In this document: positions 43,455 to 53,700 of the stretch, piece by piece
Position numbering within the stretch: position 1 is the stretch's first letter
Layout of the letters: each line of letters begins with the position of its first letter
Assembly (NCBI GenBank): GCA_964017045.1
Contig: OZ024808.1
Location: forward strand, 12,926,284-12,990,283
Reading direction: 5' to 3'
DNA length: 64,000 bases
Source of the DNA: Omphiscola glabra
Taxonomy: Eukaryota > Mollusca > Gastropoda > Lymnaeidae
The notes under the pieces: model-generated
Seen by the model: the letters and a program-made list of their open reading frames with translations, nothing else
The model's database searches: none
Told to the model about the DNA's origin: nothing
Position numbers and translations under genes: made by a program

Positions 43455-43690
43455 TCGGCTAATTTTGAAAGATGGGTACATGACGTCATTTGTGTGTTTT
43501 GTTATGTTGCTGATGACTTTAGGGTTCAGGGATAGATTTAGGGTTCAGGTTAGGGTGAGGGATAGATTTAGGGTTCAGGTTAGGGTGAGGAAGTTTTTTC
43601 ATTATTTTAAAACGTTTTATTCTTAATTTTACGGGTTGTGTCAACCAAGATGGCGGCCATGGTACCCATCTCTCAAAATTTACCAAAATA
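43455..43690. mobile_element. MITE with telomere-like internal repeats
   Basis: Inverted ends, TAATTTTGAAAGATGGGTAC at the left against GGTACCCATCTCTCAAAATT at the right. Inside are TGACGTCA (left) and CAAGATGGCGGCCATGG (right), plus two tandem copies of GATTTAGGGTTCAGGTTAGG. About 230 bp, no coding capacity. Confidence 0.75.
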
Positions 43691-44798
43691 TCATTATTTA
43701 GTATTTAATTTTTTGTACCTGAAACCTTAACTAAAAAAGTGTAAAATAATACTAAAATAAGTTACAAAATTATTGACTATCAGTTATCATAATTAAAGCA
43801 ATACAATACTAACTAAATACTACATTGTCTACCTACATACTACAAAAAAAAACCCAACTAGTCCTGAAGTATGATGAATGAGACATGAATTGAATGAGAA
43901 CAATTAATAATAAGATGAGATTTGCTAGTTGTTGGACTTGGAATCTAATCCTAAGCCTAAGCTAAGTTTATTCACATTCAATATAATTATTATGATTACA
44001 ATTTGCATTTTTGTCGTTGACCATCCATTGCCATAGCAATTGCTATTTAAACTATTTACTCCTTAGTATTTTATTTTAAGTATTAGTCATTAGCATAATA
44101 TAAGTATATAAAATAATTTATAATATAGTATTAGTAAACTAGTATATTACAGTCAGTAGGCCTATATATAGGTAGTGTGGTATTATTATAATTATAGTAG
44201 TATTATTTTAGTAATAGTAATAATAATCAACTATGAGACTATGAGTTTAAATGATAATAATAATCATTCATTTTATTTAATCATACGCCCGATCATACGT
44301 TTTCGTGCCGACTAGAAACTATAAAACACCGTACAGCAAATGCGCACATTTGTTATAGGCCTAATTATGATTAAAATAAGACAGTTATGATCATTTTTTT
44401 AAGTAACTGTGGTAAACTCACTTTCATTTATGTGCTCTATTAATTCATTACTAAGTAAAGTATCGTAATCAAAACAATCATTACAATTACACATGGAAGT
44501 AGGTGGCGTTCACGATAATGTGACGTCAAAACCATAACTTTTTTCTGCTTTTTTTTTTTTAAAAACCCATTATAAACTTCAGGTCATTTCCGTCTTACTT
44601 CGCAGAGCAGATACAACTTTACTGATGGATAACAAGACCTATTTTTTAAAATAAAAAAGAGGAAATCTAGCCAACTAGGAAAAGCATATGGCGCGGAAAG
44701 CTTCGATTTGATGTTCTTTTCAGACGTGGCAGATAGTTGGCTGAGAAATTAAGATTTTCTCTTTCCCAAAGTTTCTCCCGTCATAAAGGAAACAAATA
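43691..44798. promoter_or_regulatory. candidate promoter interval between RABGAP1 and alpha-tubulin
   Basis: Divergent genes flank this region. TGACGTCA (CRE palindrome) lies at 44521-44528, and there is somewhat higher CpG content around 44290-44340 and 44690-44720. No TATA box with an obvious start was assigned. The promoter assignment is inference only. Confidence 0.25.
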
Positions 44799-44801
44799 AT
44801 G
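44799..44801 (+). CDS. possible Met-only first exon of alpha-tubulin
   Basis: Alpha-tubulin genes often have an intron right after the start codon, and exon 2 here begins at Arg2. AATAATG|GTATTAC offers an ATG directly followed by a GT donor, 2.7 kb upstream. Other ATG|GT sites exist, so this is a weak candidate. Confidence 0.2.
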
Positions 44802-44834
44802 GTATTACTCATGCCATTATTATATATATATTAT

Positions 44835-46302
44835 ATAGTAATATATAAAAGTGAACATTTGTGGCTTTGTTTGTTCCACAAAAGCTTTTACTTACAAGAA
44901 ATTACATGGATTGATGGATCTTGACCAAACTTAGTAAACATACACTCTACACTTGATTATCCATTTTCAAATATCGAAATGAAGGGTACTGAACTTATAA
45001 TTAATAATATCCATTCCTCTGGGAACCCCATTTCATTTCTACTTATATCAGCTATATAAATATCAATAAAATACTACTACATGAATAGATGGATCTTGAC
45101 CAAACTTAGTACATATAGTTATAGGCCTACTCCATATTCAAATACTGAAGGTTACTGAGCTCATAATATCCATTCCTCTTTTCATTTTTCCTTATATAAG
45201 CTATATAAATATCAATAGGCTTAGACAACACTATAAGATGTGAATTGATGGATATAGTATAGGCCTAACAATACACTTCATTGTCCGTATTGAAATATCG
45301 GTGGATTTAAACCTAAGAAAATCCAATCTAGACTTTTCCAGAAAGTTCCATAATTTAAAAAAGCTATATCTATGGAAATTTTAAAATTGGACAACTTTTA
45401 AATTTTAACTTTATTATTTATCTGACTGATTTTTATTGGGCCCCCATCTAATTCTTTCAACTTAAATGTACTATAGTTATAGTAATGCATTTAGTTGTAG
45501 AATTTTTCTTATTTGAAAAATAATTACTTATAAAAGTAATTTTTTTACATGTTTCGAGGAAGATGTTAATTTTAATCTAGAATGTTTTAGAAATTTATAT
45601 ATTGTTATACGGGGATATATAATGGAATCTAAACGCTTACTGAAATGTTAGTTTAGTTCTATACTTTCATGGGTATTTTCTTTAAACAGACCCTTCATAA
45701 TTCTACGGCACGGGAGCAAAATCCCAATGGGAACATGATCCCAACGAGGAAAAAGGATCCTAAAGGTGAATGAGTAAACTGGAACCCATCTGTAACATGA
45801 TCCCATCGAGTGACGGGATCAAATAGGGATTCTATCGGCAAATGGGAACCCAACAAAGAAGGGGATCCCACCGGAAAACGGGATTCTAACAGGATCGGGA
45901 TCCTGAAAAAAGGAAAAATTGGAAAATGGTATCCTATGGGATCCCATCGGGATCTGAATTAGGTCAGGATCACACAGGGGTCGGGTACACATTGGGAAAA
46001 TGGGATCCCATTGGGGTCAGGATCTCTATTGGGTCGGGATCCCAATGGGGTCGGGATCACATTTGGAAAAAGATCCCAATCTGGAAAATGGTATCCTACT
46101 GGGAAATGAGATCCCATCGGGGAACAAAAGGTTTCCAAAGTTATTTTAAAAGTGTTTTTATAGGAGACAAATTAATTCTTTTATTTTATTACTATAGGAT
46201 TGTTTTTTTTATACTTTGCCCTCAATTTCAATGTTAAGCAAAAGGCTGTAGTTGTTTTTTTCCCGAATGCAATCCTGTGCAACGCCGGGTATATTGGCTA
46301 GT
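44835..46302 (+). mobile_element. Helitron-like element, copy 1
   Basis: Starts near TATATAAAAGTGAACATTTG and TGGCTTTGTTTGTTCCACA, contains repeated GATGGATCTTGACCAAACTT, and ends GCAACGCCGGGTATATTGGC then TAG before T. A CTAG end after a GC hairpin fits Helitron 3' ends, and these internal phrases recur in invertebrate Helitrons as I recall them. No Rep/helicase frame, so non-autonomous. Confidence 0.65.
45705..46135. repeat. degenerate GGGATCCCA-rich tandem tract
   Basis: Inside Helitron copy 1, a 15-21-bp degenerate repeat on GGGATCCCATCGGG or GGGTCGGGATC. GC-rich compared with its surroundings. Confidence 0.85.
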
Positions 46303-46435
46303 TTAACATAAGGGCAACGTGCTGTCCATAAATCATTTAAGTATAAGTAGTAACGGTCTAAGAGAGTGTGACCAGGTGGGGGAAGGGGCGGGAGGGTCTG
46401 AAGATCATATTTGACGTCACACATTAATTAAAAAA
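46303..46435. repeat. fragment of a dispersed repeat family
   Basis: Between the two Helitron copies. In reverse it contains GTGTGACGTCAAATATGATC and ACCCTCCCGCCCCTTCCCCC, like the GGGCCATCCATAAATGA family. Confidence 0.4.
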
Positions 46436-46449
46436 AAATAATTCATAAA

Positions 46450-47045
46450 ATATCAAATATATGAATCAAAGTGAACACTTGTGGCTTTGTTTGTTTGTTC
46501 CACATACGTTTTTACTTTGGATCTTAACCAAACTTGGCATATATATCCATCATGATCCAGAATCAAATACTGGGGTGCTTTGAGGTTTAAAAAATATTCC
46601 TTTCGGTGTCGGGGGTCCCAAATTTTTTTTTTCTTATATGAGCTATATAAAAAATTACTAAGAAATACGCCTACATGAATTGATGGACCTTGAACAAATT
46701 AGTACAAATACGCTTTATTATCCATAATCAAATACCGAAGGGTAATGAACTCATAGTATCCAATGGAACAGGTCCCCACTGGGGCCCCTCTTTCAACCTT
46801 AATGTAAAATAGCTATTGCACTCGAAAAATAATTATGTGGAAAAGTCATTGTTTACATATTTTGAGGTGGATATTAAATTTAATCTAGAATGTTCCAGAA
46901 TGTTCTATATTGTTCTACAGGGATATATAATGGGATTTAAAAGCTTATTGAAGTGTTAGTTTAGTTCATTTGATATAATTTCATGGGGATTTCTTCTAAA
47001 CATACCCTGCTATATTCTGCGACGGTTTATCTTGACATAATCTAA
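46450..47045 (+). mobile_element. Helitron-like element, copy 2 (3'-truncated)
   Basis: Same order of motifs as copy 1: AAGTGAACACTTGTGGCTTT, CTTAACCAAACTTGGCATAT, ATTTAATCTAGAATGTTCCA, GGGATATATAATGGGATTTA, AGTGTTAGTTTAGTTC. It ends near TTCTGCGACGG, where copy 1 continues into the GGGATC tract. Diverged from copy 1 by many substitutions. Confidence 0.65.
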
Positions 47046-47547
47046 TGCAGGTTTAGGGATGTTTGAAACCATATTATATTTTTGGCATAAGCTTCCTGCC
47101 AGGGTTGCCAAATAATGTTAATAATTTTACAAACATAGAGTAAATTTTTTTAACTAAAATGGCCAGTCAAATAAGTTCATAAAAATATACACATAGCTTT
47201 GGGTTCATAAAAAACAGAAATGGACCATTAGAGGCTACAGTGTCAACATTTTTGTAATGATCATAAGCAGATGAAGTTAAATACTGCTGGAATGTCATAC
47301 ACTAAACTACAGCTATAAATCATTCTAATAGCAGATATTGTGAAAATTGTGGATATATTAAATAAGCATTGCTGGTTCATTTTATTGAGTTGGTATCATA
47401 GGTTTCTGGTCATATATGATTTAGAAAATCCAAAGCATTGCTTTCAAGAAACACTCTTAAGCAAGCACCAGCACAGTCAAGTAGTCACAAATTAAATTCT
47501 AATAAACCTGTCAATAATTTGACATGTTACTTTTTTTTTATCCACAG
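47046..47547. other. intron or upstream region before tubulin exon 2
   Basis: AT-rich, with the polypyrimidine tract and acceptor (TTTTTTATCCACAG) just before exon 2. Nothing else recognised. Confidence 0.6.
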
Positions 47548-47767
47548 CGTGAAATAATTTCAGTTCACATTGGACAAACTGGGGTGCAATTAGGAAATGC
47601 ATGTTGGGAACTTTACTGTCTTGAACATGGTGTAGACCCCAGTGGATTTATGCCATATGGCCTAACTCTTGGCACAGATGACTCTTTTAACACCTTCTTT
47701 GAGGAAACTGGTGCTGGCAAACATGTGCCCAGAGCCACATTTTTTGACCTAGAACCAACTTGTGTAG
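47548..47767 (+). CDS. alpha-tubulin exon 2
   Basis: Residues 2-74, from [12 protein letters not shown] to DLEPTCV, ending one base into Asp. Acceptor TCCACAG, donor GTAG|GTCAGT. Confidence 0.95.
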
Positions 47768-50700
47768 GTCAGTTTTTAATTTTGCCTTGTGTCTGTCAGT
47801 TTTTATGGCTTCATCTCATAAGTATAAGTAGTATACAGAACTGTTTACCTTCAAACTCTTGAAATCATACAATATCATCTCAAAATAGTTAAATGCATTA
47901 TCTTAATAGTAAAAAAATAAACATACAATATATATAATGTATACACCTCAAAATCGTACACTTTATGCCAAAATAGTAAGAGTAAACAGGTCTGAGAGAA
48001 ATGTTGAGAGAAATGTTGCATCAGTTCAGTTTTTATGACTTCATCTCATTTGATTTGTCATTAGTCTTTATGAGAGAAATGTTGCATCAATTATAATAAA
48101 TCATTCAACATATACCACTTTATTTTTAATGAGCGGTAGCCATTTCATTATTTTAGAATAATTTTTCGTACTTATGTCTTTTACTCCGTCTGGGGCATAG
48201 GCCGTCTAAAAGAGTTTTCCAGTCATCTCAGTCCAGTGCTTTCCTTTCCAGTTGCTTCCAGGTGTATCCCATACTTAGTTTATCTGCCTCTTGCTCACAT
48301 TTCCATGTATTCTTTGGCCTTCTTCTCTTCATTTTTTCCTGTGGTATGTCTTCTTAAGTAAGCCTTTGTTAGTGATGATGTTTGGACATTTTATGCTCAG
48401 GATCTTTTTAAGGCAATTGTTTCTGAAGGTCTTTACTTTCTTTGTGAAGCTTGCTGTTGTTCTCCAAGTTTGAAAGTTAATGAAAATTCAGTAACTTTTT
48501 GTGATTTAAATTCTAACTTAATAATTTTTTATTTCCTTTTAAATTTTCAGAATGGAACACTCTTAAATTTGAAATACTAATATAAAAACCAAAAATTGTG
48601 AACATCAATGAATAAGAATTGATTTTCATTTAGGGTAATTTATCAATTTTTGTGTGTTTAACTCAATTAAGAAAACTTAATTTTGTGTTACAGATGAGAT
48701 AAGAACTGGTACATATCGTCAACTGTTCCATCCAAATGCTCTTATAACTGGAAAAGAAGATGCTGCAAACAATTATGCCCGCGGTTACTACACAAAAGGG
48801 GCGGAAGTTGTGGAAATTGTTCTTGATAGAATCAGAAAGCAGGTAAATCCAGAGTTTTCTTTAAAGATTTTTAGAAAAAAGTATTTCCTTAATAGAGAGA
48901 GTGTTAGAGCTCCTGGTCACTTCTTAAAAAATATGGCATCTTCTATCTTAATGGGAATTTTCCTACCAAAATGTGTCCACATGGGCACTCTTCTACCCAA
49001 GTGTATCCACATGGGCACTTTCTTACCTAAGTGTGTCCAGATTGGGACTTACCTACCTAAATGTGTCCATCCACATGGGCACTCTCCTAGCTAAATGTAT
49101 CCACATAGACACTCTCCTAGTAAATGTATTCACATGGACACTTTTCCTAGCTAAATTTATCCAGATAAGCACTTCTTCTTCTTCTATATATTAAGGGCCC
49201 ACGATCAATTTATTGATCATTATGGCTCCTATGAATGTAGATGGGATTTGCAATGTCTCTGTGCCTGGTGTTGATGAGGATATTTCACTGGTTACAAGAG
49301 TAACTGTTTGAGGGTATCATGCACTAGGGGTTGGAAGGCCTGAGGCAATAGACGCAAATGAGTCAAGTGTTGTCGCCTCAACTGTTCCTTTTGGAAGCTT
49401 GTTCCAGTAGGAATGAGAAGTTCCTATACTGGCTTCTCGCTGGTATGAGCCACAACTGCCTGTCATGGCCTCGTCGTTGTCTACGGGGGAGAGGGACGAG
49501 TTTCTGTTTAATGCCAGAACAGTGGACTAGCCCATTATTTATCTTGTAAATCATGGAGAGCCTGGACTGTCGTCGTCGTTCCTCCAATAGTGACCAGCCC
49601 AGTGTTTACAGCATGCTGCCAATACTAGAGGTATTTCTGTAGTGGTTCAGGACAAAGCGTGCTGCCCGTCGCTGTACTGCCTCCAACCTGTCGATGCTCT
49701 TCTGAGTGAATGGGTCCCAGACCAAAGATGCATAATCTAAAAGCGGCCGGACAAAGGATTTATAGACTCTTTCTTTGACACCGGAGTTGCTGATCTTTAG
49801 ATTACGCCTTAAGTACCCCAGGGTCTTGTTTGCCTGGTTGCACACATTGTTAATATGCTCGTCCCAGCGGACCTCTCTCTGAATGGTAACACCCAGGTAC
49901 CTTACGGAGGAAACTGACTCAAGCAAATGACCATGCAATTCATAGTGGTAGCGTAGAGGAGTACAACTTCTAGAGACTGACAGTGTCTGGCACTTGGCTG
50001 GATGAAATTCCATGTCCCAGCTCGCCTCCCACTCAGCTAACTGATTGAGATCCTCTTGTAGCTGGTCCTGGTCATATCTGTTGGTGATCGTCCTATACAC
50101 GGCTGTGTCATCTGCTAACAGTCTTGCGTGGGATGTCAGTTTCTCGGGAAGTCATTGATATATGCTAGGAACAAACAGGGGCCTAGCACCGAGCCCTGGG
50201 GGACCCCTGACTTAACATGGACAAAGGACGAGCTTGCACCGTCCACCACTACTGCTTGACTTCGGTTGTTGAGGAAGCTAGAGATCCATGTTATAGTAGT
50301 GCCTTGGATCCCATATCTCTGAAGTTTGTGTAGAAGCAAACTATGATTGACACGGTCAAAGGCCTTCGAGAAGTCCATCACCAGCACATCAGTTTGCTTG
50401 CTGTTTTCTAGATTTGTCATCAAGTCTTCAACAAACTCAAGGAGCTGGGTCTCACATGATCTATTGACTCTGAAGCCATACTGGCAGTCATTGAGTATAT
50501 GTTTGCTTTCAAGATGCTTCATGACTGCGCTTACGATTATGTGCTCCAATAGTTTGCATACTATGCTGGTGAGGGATATCGGACGATAATTGGCAGGGTC
50601 AGAATGCTCCCCTTTCTTGTAGACTGGAGTGACATGCACTGTTCTCCAGTCTGCTGGAACATTGCCAGAGCACAACAATGATTGGAAGAGGATTGTCAGT

Positions 50701-53700
50701 GCAGGAGCGATTTCTTTGGCCAATTCTTTGAGCACTCGTGGTTTTATTACAGTAATGATCCTCCATCCTGTTACATCATTCACGATACTTAATTTTTTTT
50801 TAAACGAATGTAACTGAATCGGGTTTTAATGTATTGTATGTTTAAAAAAAACGACAATTTTCAAAGCTCTTGAAATTTATATTTAGGAAATAGTAAATCT
50901 TTATTTTTAAAGAACAATCTTTGTATAGATATTTACATTTCTTACATCATTGGGTTTTGATAATTTTTTTCCTTCTATATAATATAAGCCAGCCGAAACC
51001 TTTTTCAGGCACCTGGACTACAAACAAAACATAATTTCTAAAAATTGTAAAACATATCATTAACTTAAAAAATATTTATCTACCATTTAAAATATATGTA
51101 GCATTTATTGGCCTCTTCATTTAAAATTTACTTTGCCTTGCTCCTGATTTAAATTATCGGAAAATCATTAAAACATGAATTCTTTGAAATGAATATTAAA
51201 AGTCTCATCTCATAACAAATTTTCTCATCTGTAATATTCTTGTGATTTTTAATAACTATTCGAAGGCTCATAAAAATTTACCGTGCCCTTATACTGTATT
51301 TTCTGCAAATGGAAAAACAAATACTTCCTCACATTAAAGAAAATCTTAACCCCTATTTGTTCATGCCCCTGAATTGTATTTTTGGAAAATATGTCTATTT
51401 TTAAAGATTAATTTTTTACATCTGTAAAATGATTGTGTTTTTAGCTGTTGTTTTTCAACATAAAAATGTTCCCACTCTTGTTCTTTTACAACATTTAAAA
51501 TTATTTTCACAAAATGTTCACATACATTTATTTAAGGGGCCGTCCATTAATTATGGGGGAGGGGGTTTGGAAATATCTGACAGTTGCCAAGGGGGAGGGA
51601 AGGGGTTTTAGATTAGTTGACATCAACAATCATGTTTTCTTTATTAAATTAAAATTGACTGGTTATTACATTATTTAAAAAGATTTAATGAGTGTTAATA
51701 GTCATCTAATTTTTAGGTGTCATTTGCAGTCAAGATAAATTATATTGTTAAAGTAGGAATACGATATTTTGAGAATAAGAGGAAAGTAAAGGGAGTAACA
51801 ATAATAACATCACTGCTTTAACGGATTTTCAAAATCTGTAACATCTATTTTGCATCACAAAGTCATGTTGAAAAAGCATGTTCAACAGCACCGACAATGC
51901 CCTCTTCAGCAAAAAAAAAATTACCACCTGCTACTCAACAAAAAAGGATTCAACCAATGTGAGTGGCTGCAAAGGAAACAGATAGATCTTGGCAATTATA
52001 GCTCACCTCAACAATGCTTCTATTTTAAGTGCTGAATGGTTAGATGAGGATGTTGACTTGTCTGGTATATCAGTTCCACAAAATGAAAATGATAAGTCAG
52101 CTACTTTAGGCCCATCAGAGGCGTCATTTCAGGGTTTTTTCAGGGGGTGAGGGGGGCAAAGCCAAAACTTGTTCGGCTTGCTTAAGTTGTTTATTACTGG
52201 AGGCGCCAATGTACATAGCAGTATAAATAAAACCTGCAAATTCAGGGTGGGGGCCAAATGCCGCCATACCTTTTACAAATGATGTCCTTGATGCCCATTG
52301 CTACGATAGAGCAACACCTGACTACTCCATGAGAAGATGATAGCAGCTAGAAACAATACTGTAATATCAGGTTTACAGACAATAATCATATTTACACTTC
52401 CACAAACAATGATGTTTAGTCTTTAACAACCTTTTCATTGATGCCCCAACCCTCCCTTGTCAAATGATGTCCCTGTTCTTAAAACTATCTATATACCAAT
52501 TTCCATTCTGTAAACTATTTGAAATTTCAGATATTGCTATACGCACCAAATGCACCTACCCGTGTTGTGACGTAGCTTGTGCTTCCTTGGACAAAATGTT
52601 AAAAATTGCAGCCGCCTCCCCTCACACCCAAAATATTTAATTAACATTAATAAAAGCACCCAGGGATGTTAACTCCCTCAGTAGCACAATCACATACCGG
52701 TATTTAAAGTAAATGGTAATCTACATATATTTTATCATACTTAAATTGATTCAATTGCCATAAAATAATATAAAATCACTATTATTTTTCTATTGTTCTT
52801 AAGAATTTATAATGATATTATGTATTAAAGATAGCTTATAATTACAAAAAAGCAAGTATGTTTTATCATATTGAAACTGATTAGTTTTCCATAAAATAAT
52901 AAACAATCCATAAAGTTGTTTTAAGAAATTGAGTGTATTAAAATTGATAAAATTTTCGTAAAATAACAGAAAATCACCGTCATTCTTTTAAAGAATCCTA
53001 GCGTTACATTGTTACATACTTATTCTTATACTTATATATACCTGGTATGTGATTTGGAGACATGTATCACAAATTTATATCAAATCACTATGCTTATCAA
53101 TCATGGTGTGGAGACATCATTCTCAGCATTTATAATATTCATGATGTGGAGACACTGATCAAAACCTTTATGTCACTGGAACTTGCAGGAGATGGCGGTT
53201 AATGTTGTTAGGCCATTGTTATCCCATGGCCTCATTAGATCAGGAGAGCACAGACAGACCATTGTTATCCCATGCCCACATTACATCAGTAGGCATAGAC
53301 AGACCATTGTTATAACATTGCCTCATTACATCAGGAGAGCACAGACAGGCCATTGTTATCCCATGCCCACATTACACCAGTAGAGCATAGACAGACCATT
53401 GTTATAACATTGCCTCATTACATCAGGAGAGCACAGACAGGCCATTGTTATCCCATGCCCACATTACATCAGGAGAGCATAGACAGACTATTGTTATCAC
53501 ATGGCCTCATTACATCAGGAGAGCATAGACAGACCATTGTTATCACATGGCCTCACTAAATCAGCAGGGTGTAGACAGGCCATTGTATTTGTATTCCCAT
53601 GGCCTCATTAATATAGAAGTACTCTTCAGTTTTTATTTTGACCATTACAATGTTCTCTATTCAAGCCTGAAGTCACTTTCCTCACCATGATGTTTTAATG

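Noticed and set aside
43500..43600. Internal telomeric repeat marking a fusion point
   Set aside because: Only two degenerate TTAGGG-variant units, enclosed by inverted repeats of a MITE, so they belong to that element.
49358..50817. Plus-strand frames opposite the tubulin-intron LINE
   Set aside because: Shadows of the minus-strand reverse transcriptase.
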